Shown one piece after another: positions 20,054-31,497 of a stretch of 64,000 nucleotides of DNA. The stretch lies in NCBI GenBank assembly GCA_930367215.1, contig OV884056.1:48112308-48176307 (forward strand), given 5' to 3'. Every line of letters begins with the position of its first letter. Within the stretch, counting starts at the first letter, position 1. A model generated the notes under the pieces. It was not told the origin of the DNA. It ran no database searches and saw nothing but the letters and a program-made list of their open reading frames with translations. A program made the translations under genes and the position numbers. This DNA comes from Pollenia angustigena (taxonomy: Eukaryota; Arthropoda; Insecta; Diptera; Polleniidae).

Positions 20054-21165
20054 TTATCGCTCATCTAATTGGGTAAGTGCTGCAGTGTCTCTTCTTTTTA
20101 AGCGAGTGTGGCCGCCATGATTTAAAATATTTCGAGCTAGTGGATTTGGGTGTTGTTCAAGCCTTTTTAAATATTTTATTGCATATTTTGTAATCATAGT
20201 TTTAACTAATGGCACATTGAGATCCTTATGAATGTTTGAGTTTTTAACATACCAGGGAGCGGCTGTGATTATTCGAAGAAGTTTATTTTGGCGCCTTTGA
20301 ATTTTGTCGATATTAGAGACCGAGGCAGTGCCCCATAGTTGAATACCGTAGCACCAGATAGGCTTTAAGATAGAGTTGTAAAATAGAAGCTTGCAATCGA
20401 GACTAAGGACAGAATTTCTTCCAATAAGCCAATGAATTTGAATGGCTTTTAGTTTCATTTGAGTTAATTTTGCCTCTATATGGCATTTCCGCGTTAATCG
20501 CCGATCCAGATGTATACCGAGATATTTTACATGAGAATGTTGAGGAATTATTTGATTATTGATTGTAATAGGGGGGCAAGATTCCCGGCGCATTTTTGCC
20601 CATTGACCATTATCCTCCATTGTCTTAACCATATTTCTAGATGAAATATATGATGCTGTAAGTAACGTGATGCTTCATAACGATTTTCGTGGACGCTTAG
20701 AAAAGCTGTATCGTCTGCAAATGTTGAAGGTTGTGTATAGTTGCTTGTTGGCATGTCCGAAGTATAAATTAAGTATAATAGGGGTCCCAGGATGCTGCCT
20801 TGTGGGACTCCAGCGGCAATGGGCTGAGGTGAACTTAAGAAATTTCCTTCTTTAATAATAAATTGACTACCGACTAAGTAACTTTCTAGCAGTTTGTGTG
20901 TTTGCTGGTAAATTTTGCTTCAATTTATGTAATAAGCCTTCATGCCAGACTTTATCAAAAGCTTGCGAAACATCGATGAAGAGTGCTGAGCAATATTTCT
21001 TTTCTTCAAATGCTTTTCTTATGACATTTACTATTCGATGAGTCTGTTCGATTGTGCTGTGTTTTCTTCTAAATCCGAACTGATGGTTTGGAATACGTCT
21101 ATTTTCACTTAAAATCGGTGTTAATTTTGAAACTAATAATTTCTCAAACAGCTTTGACATATTTG
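20054..21165 (-). pseudogene. Jockey-like LINE reverse transcriptase and C-terminus
   Basis: From upstream to downstream on the minus strand: RIPNHQFGFRRKHSTIEQ; FIDVSQAFDKVWHEGLLHKL with the first catalytic D; a frameshift near 20870; GVPQGSILGPLLY near 20790; STFADDTAFLS with the catalytic ADD (about 20720); a second frameshift; KYLGIHLDRRLTRKCHI; and a C-terminal region up to the stop at 20054. The RT copies the element RNA at the nicked target. It is broken by at least two frameshifts and cannot be made as one protein. Confidence 0.85.
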
Positions 21166-22375
21166 ATAATAAGCTAATAGGCCTATAAGACTCAACTTTT
21201 GTATGATCTTTACCTGGCTTTGGTATTATGGTAACTAAGGAAACCTTCCATTTTTGAGGATAGTATTCAAGGCGTAAAATAGCATTAAAAATAAAAAGAA
21301 TATGTGAGGTAGCTCCAAAAGCATTTTATTACTGATTTTATCAATACCAGGTGCCTTCTTAGTGTTTAAGTCACAAATAGCCTTTTCGATTTCTCTTATC
21401 TCAAATCTGAGGGGAAAAGCTGCTCTAGCAGCAACAGGTGGTTACTCGACCGCAATATCGTGAGATATTTTTGGGGTAAATACGTTTTTTAAATGATTGA
21501 CAAACAGATTTCCCTTTTCAACATCATTTCTTGCCCAACTTCCATTCAAGTTTCTTAATGGTGGTTTAGAGACAACTGGCCTTTTGAGATTTCTAGCTGC
21601 ACGCCATAATGAGTAGTCTGATTGTGGGGTTGCATCAAGTTCCTTAAGATATTTTTCCAGAGAAGCCGTTTTCTGAGCCTGCAGTAACTTTCTTAGTCTT
21701 TTTGTATACTCTTTAAGTAAGTTCTTAAGTTGAGGGGATCTGTGCAATTGCCACTCTCTTCGAGCCCTCCTTTTTTCAGTCAAAAGATGTTCGACATCTG
21801 TGGAATATATTTTAATAGTTTTTGTTTTTTTGGTGGCAATATTGGAATGTTGAACAGCTAGTTTCAGAAAACTGTCAAAATTGTCAATAGAGCGATCTAC
21901 ATAATCCGGTGTACTGAGCGGAATATTTTCTGTGCAATGGGTACTGAGATATTTTTTATATTTTAACCAATTAATTTGCGCAGCTGTCGTCGCTAAGTAA
22001 CTAGTCGGAGGTACAATTCTATTGGGGTTCATTATAGTAACAATTGTAGGTGTGTGGTCGGAAGATAATTCTAGGGAAGCTTCAACCTGAATCGTTTCTA
22101 TGGGAATGTCTTTAACCACGCCGAAATCGATGACATCTGGAATTTTTTGATGATCAGTGGGCCAATATGTTGGTTGTCCGCTCGCTACCACATTTAAAGC
22201 CATTTTAGAAATTGTGTTAAATAAAACACGACCCTTTGGTGTTATAAGTCGCGATCCCCAGAAGGCATGTTTAGCGTTATAATCGACAGCGGCAAGGAAA
22301 CACGGTCCTAATGATTTAAAATATTTATAATATTGGTCCTCCGATATTGAAATATGACAAACGCAAAAAGACTGT
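21166..22375 (-). pseudogene. Jockey-like LINE, endonuclease end and endonuclease-RT linker
   Basis: The minus strand enters at about 22370 with YYKYFKSLGPCFLAAVDYNA, continues with the endonuclease box YNAKHAFWGSR, PKGRVL, and SSDHTPTIVTI (catalytic SDH). A basic linker (KRRARREWQLHRSPQLKNL) follows, as in Jockey-type elements. A frameshift near 21440 separates it from the RT part. The first part of the endonuclease is missing. Confidence 0.82.
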
Positions 22376-22929
22376 CAACTGTCAAAACAACAAAAAATAT
22401 AAATTCTAAACAACTTAAGGCAATTTATAAATTTATAATTTAAAATAGTTATTTGCTTCTCCTGTAAAATTTTTAATATGTTTGATAGGGCGTTTTGCGT
22501 TTTAGGTAACGACATACCACGTTACTTACGGTGACCGGTTTAAAAAACAACAACAGCATGTGATATTATAACAAAAATTAGATGCAGTTGCTGTTTTTTG
22601 CTCATATCTCAGCCATTTATTGACCAATCTTCCAAATTTTTTGGTTGATTTCAGAGTTGACTTATTCTGGTTTTAAGAAAAAAAAAAAAAAAATTATTCT
22701 TATTTGGCTGACGCTTCTTTCACTGCTGTTGTTTTAGCGTATAAAGCAACAAAATATGTTAGAAATATAGTTTAATGTTTTTTGCATTTATGGTATTAAT
22801 AAAACAACGTGTTTCTTACTAGTATGAAAGGCATATAAATAAACTAGATGGGATCCATCATCACGCAGATTATTTTCCAATATCTATAGGGGAAAAAACT
22901 CAGTCTACACTAAACTATAGCCCAATTAC
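22376..22929. other. no gene; family B DINE-1-like scrap
   Basis: About 22495-22680 matches the CATATCTCAGCCATTGTTGG region of family B elements (compare 18972-19060). The rest is AT-rich and unassigned. Confidence 0.45.
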
Positions 22930-23300
22930 ACGGATGGCCATCAGCTACCCATCACACAGCGAAATAGAACAAACTATTGCAAGCAATTGCAATAAGAAAC
23001 GTAAAAGCACCAGGAATTGATGGTATAGATGTTGTAGTAATGCCATCTAATCCCATAGAATCTTCCCAAATACTACATGCCCTTTTAAGATTAGAATATT
23101 AAAAACCGAGGTGTTTCCTTCCTATTGGTTATAAGCTGTCGTTGTCAAAATTCCAAAAAAGGAAGCCTGAGCAACTGCAGCAATTGTCGCGGTGTTATGT
23201 TATTGTGCACTTGCCTTAAACTTCTCTGTAAAATGATACTAACCCGAATTTAATGCGAAATCAACGAAACTTTAAGTCAAAAATAGGCTTGATTTCAACC
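22930..23300 (+). pseudogene. old LINE reverse transcriptase relic
   Basis: The plus strand reads KAPGIDGIDVV near 23010, then VVVKIPKK, and after a frameshift KGSLSNCSNCRGVMLL and KLLCKMILTR near 23160-23240. These match the RT 0-2 motifs of RTE/CR1-like LINEs (…GVVVKIPKKG, NWRGI.LL). Stops and frameshifts throughout show this is an old copy; clade uncertain. Confidence 0.65.
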
Positions 23301-23584
23301 CCAACGAAGCTGCATAGAACACATTGCAACATAACGTATTATAATTGAGTATATAACCGAGATGAATGAATCTTTATCAGTGTTCGAAAATAAACAACTC
23401 TATTTAGCATTCGGCTCACACACCCAGGAACTTTTAAGTGCTTGCATAGACGAACACAACCCTTAGTAACTTTCGTAACTGTTTTCAAGAAAGAGACGAA
23501 CATTTTATAGTGTTCTTCGTTTGAATCAGAATAATGTTCTCTAATGTTTCTTTTTCCAATTGCTGGCTATTTGTTTTTTTTTTT

Positions 23585-23839
23585 ATATGAGGGGCTTAAA
23601 GCACAAGTGACTTATGTTAACTAATGAGACAAAAGCGGTTGTTTCGCTTGTGCTCCAAGCAAAGAAGGTATTTTAATGTCAAGTGCTTGACTTGTTGACC
23701 ATATCTAGCGTCCGGATGAGAATCCTACATTCACCTCTTGTGCTCTGAACAACTTCTCCGAACTATACCTATAATTCCATATGTAAACTCAATTTAAGAA
23801 AAAGGTACTTAAACCTTTTGTGCTTTAAGCCCCTCATAT
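23585..23839. mobile_element. MITE, 255 bp, TIR ATATGAGGGGCTTAAAGCAC
   Basis: The left end 23585-23607 and right end 23815-23839 are inverted copies (ATATGAGGGGCTTAAAGCAC inward) with one indel. There is no coding frame. The class and the target duplication are not clear. Confidence 0.65.
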
Positions 23840-26247
23840 GTATTTTGTTTTTGTAAATTTGTTTTTTACCAGCTAAAAGGGCGTTAAGCACAACTGAAGC
23901 AAACGAGTTGTTGAATTGGATAGAAACAGTATTATTTTTGTGTTCGAAAGATGACAAACAGGGAAACTTTTTTTTTTATTGTGTTTTCCACAAATCTACC
24001 GAGTCGAACACTATAGAGCGATATTTTGTGTTAATTTGGAACATTGCTTTGTACTTATTTTAAGAAAGTCTGGGATTGATTTTAGAAAGTAATCCCATTT
24101 AGGATTGTTTTAGGTATGTTGTAGCGTTATTTGAACTTTTATTTTTGAGTTCGTCTCGCACTTAAAGTAAGTTTATGAAACTTTATTTATCTAGAGTGTT
24201 TTTTTTTCTGTGTATTGCCTGCAAGGTTTTTATGGAACCACATAGAGATATTGGAACCAAAGATTCACAAGTACGTTTTAATAATTCTAGTCTACACTTT
24301 TAGGAATTTCTAATTAACAATCTCATACTAGTAATAGTTTCCTTAGAACTATTGCCTTTGTAGTTTGTATGGGATCACATTGACATTGTCACCAAAAAAG
24401 TCATCCAAAACATTCGACAAAAGAGGTAAAGACACTTTACCACAGGCTTTTTCAGGGTTTTTAAATACATGTGTATGTAAATAACTAGACCTCAAACCAC
24501 AATTGGACTTAATTAAATAAATTATTGTATGCATATATGAAAAAAAAAACAGATGTGCAAATAGTCAAAAGCAAAATAGCATAATTCTAACCTCATAATA
24601 TTTACTTGGTATAAAGGGCCGCTCCACAATTGTGCTCTGGGTATAATTGGAGACAAGAGTAATTTGTAATTAACATTTTACAAACAAAATTACAGCTTGT
24701 TGGAGTTGCAGTTAGTTATTGGTAAGAATTACACTTTTTATGTTTATAATCGAAAATATATTCACAATACAAAACATGAAAAGGCAAATGAACTTTAATT
24801 GGGCCCTTAAGGCCTGCTGATGTACCAGGAGTCGGCACTATCAACATTAGTAGTATTTTTATATACATAATTATATATATTTTTTTCATACTTTATTTTA
24901 TGTATTTAATTAATTTTGTTGTTTTTAGTAAACCGCATTTGTGTGTTTTTATTTCATTTCAAATGACCTGTTCTTGTACCTCACTTAGTTTCTTAATAAA
25001 TTTTATTAAAAACACTTGAGTATCTCTGTTGTTTTAACAAACAACCAAATAAAAAAAAAACGAACTGAACATATTTAAAAACATCAAAACATACTAACTT
25101 ACACTTGCACATACATACCTGTTCAACTGTCTGTCTCTGTGCATGTCCTTGTTTCAATTTGTCTATCTGAAATAGAGAACAGCAGTATATAAATTTTTTT
25201 GTTCAAAGAACGTTAGAAAAAAATAAATTTCAAGTTTAGTTCAAGATATTTTTAGTTCAAGTTTTTATTAACAGCAAAATACAAAATTCAACATGTTGTA
25301 CTTGTATTAATTTTTGTAGCACGACAGACATGTTACATAGACAGACGCTCAACATAATTGCTGCGCAAAATTTAATTACGGTGTATAATAAATTCAATTT
25401 GTTGGAAACCAAAAAGGTAAAAAAAAAAAATAATAAAAGTGATGAAAAACAAAAGTTATAAAACAATGTAAAAATAGTTGTAAAACAATGTTGGATGCAA
25501 CAATTAAGTAAATTCATTTGTTTTAAAGGTTAAAGAATGGGAAATGAATAAAAATAAAAGTTCAATTTGTCGATTTAGTAAAGAAAACTAGTCCTTAAGT
25601 AAGAAAAAGTAAAAATAAAAAATCCAATTAAAATTATTATTTGATGTACATATTTCAGATATCAGATTCTCTTTTTTAATAAAATTCTTGCTATTTTAGA
25701 AAATTCTTATAACTGAATTGATTTAATGCCAATTTAAACTACAATTACAATTATTCACCCCCACAAACTATTGATTATGTAAACAATTTTCTAGTTTCAG
25801 CTTTTGTCCTTCGCCTTTAGCGCTTTATTTCATGATTTGTTTGCATTTTAATTAAAATTTCTATTTACGCAAACATTTGCCAGGCATTTTAGTTAGTAAA
25901 TCCCTTTTGAATCTAATAATTTGCCCAAAAGTAAAGGTAATTAGCTGAAATAAATGCAACAAAAGCAAAATATGCCAAATTGATTTTAGCCACCGAATTA
26001 AAATGTTCAAAACCGCAATTGGCATGCAAAACATTTCAATTTAATAAAGTAAATATTTAAATAAAATATATAATCAAATTACTGAAATATTTGCAAGTTT
26101 TGTAAAATATTTTTTTTAAACAAAATAAAAAAAAAGCGCAAATTCATAAGTAATTAAAACCAAAAATAGGTGAAGTGGTACAATCGCCCATGCTGCGACA
26201 AATTGTTAGCGATGGTTTATATACACCCAGACAAAAAACATGGTTAA
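23840..26247. other. AT-rich stretch, no gene recognised
   Basis: Homopolymer-rich DNA. Two loosely similar 45-bp stretches occur near 24225 and 24360 in direct orientation. No coding homology, LTR or clear TIR was found. It could be host intron or intergenic DNA. Confidence 0.45.
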
Positions 26248-26512
26248 ATATCGACCTCTAACCGCGAAAATAATGAAAGCGCCAAAAACCAAATTTTACA
26301 GGAGAGAGCTTTTTGGTTTTATTTCATATTAATTTTGTATGAAATTTGTCGCTTACACTAAAATTGTTTTTGCAATAAAATCGTAACGGTACATTATATG
26401 ACCATGATATTTTAGGAGATGATGCAAGTGTTGCCAATAAAGTCATTTATTAAAAAAAACGAAAATTTAAAATCATGTCGCTTACGTTGTTTTCGCCGTT
26501 AGGGCTCGATAT
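26248..26512. mobile_element. MITE, 265 bp, TIR beginning ATATCGA
   Basis: The ends are inverted (ATATCGACCTCTAACCGCG left; ATATCGAGCCCTAACGGCG inward from the right), about 28 bp with a few mismatches. A second, left-damaged copy lies at 33372-33606. The interior shares AAATTTTACAGGAGAGAG and AAGTGTTGCCAATAA between copies. Non-coding; superfamily unknown. Confidence 0.65.
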
Positions 26513-27003
26513 GGTCATTTTCAATCTTTTAAATTTTGAACAAATTTTCATGTATTTTAATAATTTTTTTTAACCCCCGTATTCATAAACGATTATTTAA
26601 CTTACACAGAAAAAACTATTTTTCCAATTCAAACAAAAAATTTGTAGAATCAAACAATTTTTTGTCTGAAATTGGTCTTATAAACAAATCTGCACATTCA
26701 AACAATTTATTTGCATTTTGTTTATTGAAAGGAACACTGATTTCTTTAAACAAATAATTTAACTGACTCAAACAAAAAGTTTACTGAAATTCATATAAAT
26801 TTCAAAAAAATTGTTTGCACAAGCAATGGCGCGCACACAAGCAAGCACTATTGGAGAAGATTAAGGCAGAGCAGAGTGGCCGACTGGCTTTAAATCTTAT
26901 TTATACACACAATGTTTTTTTCTTTATCACTCACTCACTGTTGCTATATCCTTTCCGACTCGATATGTTTTGGGTCATCATTCTATTTTTTTATTTGATG
27001 TAT
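26513..27003. other. no gene recognised
   Basis: AT-rich, with many CAAACAAATTT-like words (26620-26820). A short GC-richer patch at 26820-26890 reads QWRAHKQALLEKIKAEQSGR on the plus strand. It stands out in composition but is too short to identify. Confidence 0.4.
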
Positions 27004-29458
27004 TTAACCCTTATGCGAGTGACAGGGTAACCTGGTAACTTTTAAAAGTTTGATTGCATTTTCTTTTGTTTAAAGTTTCTTAAGGTTGTGGAACCTCTTG
27101 AGAACTCTTATAATTGTGTTTTAAATATATTTAAATAAACATTAGCTTAGTTTTTTAATTTGAGAGGGCACTGTGGGTCAATTTATATTTTGCACCCTTC
27201 ACGGAGTGACAGGATACCCGGGTACCTTAACGAACATATTTGAAATAACATTTATTTTTTAGTATTATTTAATTTATTGTAATGAAAATCAGTTTAAAAG
27301 CATATTGGTTTGAATAAACTGTCTGGTAGTGTATAAAGCCATTTCTGAAAAATTGAAGGAATAGGACTATTACAAAAAAGCTTTATAAAATACATATGTA
27401 ACTGAAATTTAGCTCATAGAATAAATTCGAAAAATTAAAAAAAAAAAAGGTGGAATATAAACTGGAATATATATTTTCTTACTTTTGACATGTATGAAAA
27501 TGAAAAATTTAAAAATAAAAAGACAGTTTTAGTTATTTTGTATATTTCGTTTTTTTTTTGTTGTTTATTCAAACAAAAGTCTTGAAGAAAGCTCAAAAAA
27601 TATAAATAACATATGTACACTTCACCAAAGAACAAATCAGAAAAACAAAAAAAAAAAAAAAAACCAAAAAAAATAGTGTGCTGACCCAGCGGTAAATATT
27701 GAAAGGACTGCAAGTGGCAGTTTGTTAAAACTAAATAAATATAAATTTTATCAGAATATGAAGAATACAAATTAACAAAAATCATCTGATATCGTTAATC
27801 ACATTACTGAAATCCGACTTTGTTAATTTGAAATTATATATTTCAAATTTTGTTTTATTTGCTTGTTGGCCAAGTTAATCATATTTCAATTCCATGAATT
27901 TAAATAAATTTACGATGAATTTAATTTATTTTTATATTATTCAACTAAGATTAAGATATATGATATTTTGTTATTTAATATACAAATTAACAAAATTTTT
28001 TGTAAAAAAATCTACTTAAAAAATTTTTAAATATTTTTCAATGATTTGATTCAAATAAAAATATTCGTTTTTTTCAATATTCATTAACAAATTTACAAAT
28101 AATTTTGTTCAACACAAAAAACTTCCAAATAGTTTTATTTAAAAAAAAAATTGTAAATACACTAATTCAACAAAAAAAATTCCAAATAATATTATTTGAA
28201 AAAAAAAAAAATTATAAATACTTTCATTTTTTTTCGTTAAATGAAAGTTCACATGACGCGATAATAGCATCCGTAAGTCACCTAGAAGTTAAATAAAAAT
28301 GGTATAACATTATTTCTGAGACAACTCATGTAAACAAATGCAATATACATGAAATTGTAATTTCTAAAATGAACAAAGTAATAGTTGCACAAAATGTGCA
28401 ACAGAATTGTGATGTTAAACAATGTGCGTCATTTTTAGAGTATGGAACAGGTAACTTAATTGTCAATAACAAATTTTTAACATGCTTAAACTTTCACATG
28501 CTTTAAAAAAAACTTTTATCTTCACACTTGTATCGTTAAATTTGAAACAAACTTTGTCCCCTTATAAACAAGTCATTACCGCTGGCGTATACGCCAGAGT
28601 TGTTTTTTGAAGTAGATTAAAGTGTTAAAGAAAAATTCCCCGGAAGTTTTCTTTATTCTTTTTAAACTTAAAGAAATATCCGAGAATCTATGAAATTTTT
28701 TTAAAATATAACACACCAATTACATCTTCAGCACCAGTCGAGAGACTTTTTTCACTAGCAGGATTATTGAATAGCCCAAGGAGAAATTATTTAACTGATG
28801 ATCATTTTGAACAACTATTAATTTTAAAAACAGTTCTTAAAGCAAACTCCTGTATTGTTCTTCAAGACTAGAATGTTTTGTAATTTTAATAAATTCGGTT
28901 TAAAAATAGTAAAATAAAATAATTTGTTAAAAAATTTTTGGAATAAAAAATTTTATATTTTTTTTTTTGAATATCATGTATTCAATAATTTATAATTTAA
29001 ATATTTTGAAATTTTTTATAGTTTGTTTGAATAAAATAATTAATAATTACATTTTAATAAAATAAATATGAATATTATTCAAGTTTTTTATATTCAAATA
29101 TATAAAATTTTATTATGTTTCAACGAATATTAATAAATTGTATATTTAACGTAAAAAGATAATTCAATCTACAATTATTATTTTTCATTTTAAATACATT
29201 ACTATCGAATTTAAATTGATTCAAGAAAAATAAATTATCAAAAATTTATATCAATAAAATTTGAACATAGATTGATTTTATTTTCAGCGAAAAATATTAG
29301 CTAAAAATCTAATTTAAAAAATTTAATTTTCTATTTTATTCACATCTTACAGCTATGATTGTAATATAATATAAGTCTTTCGTATTAATTGTATGTGGTA
29401 CCCGGGTACCCTGTCACTCTGTTAAAGGTGTATTTTTCGTCACTCACATTAGGGTTAA
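27004..29458 (-). mobile_element. piggyBac-like element with TTAA target sites, degenerate
   Basis: TTAA (27004-27007) precedes CCCTTATGCGAGTGACAGGG, and the inverted end …CACTCACATTAGGG is followed by TTAA (29455-29458), the signature of piggyBac. The left end matches the 3' end of the copy at 57407-58563, so this copy is inverted relative to that one. Only about 27008-27195 and 27455-27790 are shared piggyBac sequence. Between them a ~260-bp insert includes a family A arm (compare 38316-38420). The middle holds a hAT transposase scrap. No piggyBac transposase core is left. Confidence 0.75.
28650..28871 (+). pseudogene. hAT transposase C-terminal dimerisation region
   Basis: The plus strand reads NTPITSSAPVERLFSLAG, then NSPRRNYLTDDHFEQLLILK, and ends at TAG 28869-28871. 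This is the conserved hAT C-terminal dimerisation motif (SSAPVERLFS…R..L…LL.LK). The upstream transposase is absent or unrecognisable. A 16-bp perfect palindrome CTGGCGTATACGCCAG sits at 28582-28597. The surrounding 27800-29390 is very AT-rich and otherwise unassigned. Confidence 0.8.
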
Positions 29459-29574
29459 GTAAACCGTTTGAAAAACTGAATATGGGATTTCGTTTTTTTT
29501 ACCAACTTTGAAACCAACCTAAAATTTATTTTGTTTCTTATAATGTTGTTATTGTTTCTGTTGTTTAAAAAGAG

Positions 29575-29745
29575 TGAAACTTTTAATACCCACACCACAA
29601 TAGTGGAGAGGGTATAATGCACATGTGCTGATGTGTGTAACGCCTTAAAATATTAGTCCTAGACCCACCTTAAAGTATACTGATCGACTCAGAATCACGT
29701 TCATATGTTGGACATATAAGACCCTTTAAAAGGATATTAAATTTA
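29575..29745 (+). mobile_element. DINE-1-like scraps (terminus plus family C module)
   Basis: Terminus-like AATACCCACACCAC and GTGGAGAGGGTATA at 29590-29615, then a TATACTGATCGACTCAGAATC module at 29675-29695 that recurs at about 56637-56660. It is a fragment only. Confidence 0.5.
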
Positions 29746-29750
29746 ATTTA

Positions 29751-31497
29751 AAACAAGTTAGAGTGCTATATTCGGCTGTGCCGAATCTTTGATACCCTCC
29801 ACCGACACTTCGAATGTTTTAGGAGTAATATCTGTATGATGTCTATTTATTATTATAATCTTTGTAAAAACAGACATCTGCATTAAAATTTGTTGCGGTT
29901 TAGACCTATATAAAATTATTGATCGACAATCGGAATCAATTTTAAAAAGTTTGAGTAGAATATCAGTTTAAGATGAACTTAAATGATTTTCAAGAGAACA
30001 AATTATATAAAAGCCATGGTAAGCTATGAACCAATCATCCCAAATTCTGCAGAACGATTTCTGGTATTAAAAAACATAAATTTCAATACAGCGGTGCAAT
30101 TAGTTTAAGCATTTGCAGTAAATTTCAGAAGGCTGCTAAAATGGAATCTGAGGAAAATTATGGACCGTTTATCACAAAATTGCATAACATTTTTTCTGGC
30201 CATATGAAGCTAAACTGGAAGAAAGTTTACCGCGTATTTAATTATTTTACCAGAGTGGGCTTTATATGAGGCCTATGGTAAGTGATGCACCGATCTTTAC
30301 CAAATTTCACAGTGTCATTTCTAGTTCTATAAAACTGTGATGTATCAAATTTTGTTATGATAGCGTTATTTTTTACGTTTTTAGGCGTACTAAGCTGTTT
30401 TCCGGGAGTTAGGTTTATATGGGGCCTATGGTAAATGATGGACCGTTCTGCACAAAATTTTAAAGTCTTATTTCTCGTTCAATAAAACTGTGATGTACCA
30501 AATTTCGTTATGATAGCGTTATTTTTTACGTTTTTAGGCGTACTTAGCTGTTTTCCGGGAGTAAGGTTTATATGGGGCCTAGGGTAAATTATGAACTGAT
30601 CTTCACGAAATTTCACAGTCTTATTTCTAGTCCTGTAAAACTTATATGTTCCAAATTTTGTTATGATAGCATTATTTTTTACGTATTTAGGTTTACTAAG
30701 CTGTTTTCCGGGAGAAAAGTTTATATGGGGCCTATGGTAAATGATGGATCGTTCTTCACAAAATTTTAAAGTCTTATTTTTCGTTCAATAAAACTGTGAT
30801 GTACCAAATTTTGTTATGATAGCATTATTTTTTACGGATTTAGGCGTACTAAACTGTTTTCTGGAAGTAGGTTTTATATGGGGCCTATGGTAAATTATGG
30901 ACCGATCTTCACGAAACTTAATAGTTTCATTTCAAGTCCTATTTAACTGTGACGTGCCAAAATTTGTTATGATAGCATTGTTCGTTAGGGTTTTAGGCTT
31001 ACTATACTGTTTTCCGGGAGTAGGGCTTATATGGGGCCTAGGGTAAATCATGGACGGATCTTCAAGAAATTTTACAGCGTGATTTCCAGTTAAATAAAAC
31101 GAACTGTTGCGAAATCTTATATCATTCTGTGCATTTTTCCACCATTTATGTTAGTTTTTGTAACAAAATTATCAATTTTTTTTAGGTGGTGGTTCCACAT
31201 TTTGATTCATAGCTCAGATCCTATTGAACCGATTTTGCTGGATTTCAATCCCAAACTGCTTAGGATAACTACAAGCAATTTGACACCAAGTTTGTTTATT
31301 TCTTTTGAGTTTTTCGAAAGTGAGCGTGTTTTCAACAGACGGACAGACAGATGGACATGGCTAAATCGACTTAAAATTACTCAAGGACCCAGAATATATA
31401 TACTTTATAGGGCCTGAGATGAATAATAAAAAAGTTTCACACGGAATGACAAACTTAATATACCCTCTTCACAACTAATTGTGGTGGAGGGTATAAA
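29751..31497 (+). mobile_element. DINE-1-like element, family A, long copy with 6-unit array
   Basis: It has the same ends as 9833-10936: AAACAAGTTAGAGTGCTATA with a TTCGGCTGTGCCGAA hairpin and ATACCCTCCACC; the 3' end is GGTGGAGGGTATA. It contains about six 152-bp units, a short (GACGGACA)n tract near 31338 and ATATATACTTTATAGGG. No coding capacity. It also keeps a 5' region (29810-30240) that the 9833 copy lacks. Confidence 0.75.
30240..31090 (+). repeat. tandem array of ~152-bp units, six copies
   Basis: TTTATATGGGGC-type anchors recur near 30258, 30415, 30568, 30721, 30873 and 31027. Units share the GTTTTCCGGGAGTAGG and TTATGATAGCATT words with the 9955-10560 array. Confidence 0.8.

Larger units (their letters stand above)
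19892..22375 (-). mobile_element. 5'-truncated Jockey-clade LINE
   Basis: A minus-strand non-LTR retrotransposon with an A-tail (poly-T on the plus strand at about 19892-19910). It codes for the end of the AP endonuclease, the reverse transcriptase and the C-terminal region. The N-terminal endonuclease, the whole of ORF1 and the 5' end are missing, as usual for incomplete LINE reverse transcription. Stops and frameshifts break the ORF. The Jockey-clade call rests on the endonuclease YNAKHAFWGSR and SSDHTP boxes and the RT GVPQGSILGPLLY and FADDTA boxes. Confidence 0.85.

Noticed and set aside
24225..24420. Direct repeat pair as solo LTR remnants
   Set aside because: Similarity is about 45 bp and weak; no end motifs or duplication.
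26815..26890. Possible host exon reading QWRAHKQALLEKIKAEQSGR
   Set aside because: Too short, no splice sites or known motif that I can support; left as unassigned.
28582..28597. Perfect palindrome CTGGCGTATACGCCAG as an operator or origin
   Set aside because: A single short palindrome in transposon debris; no partner or context gives it a role.
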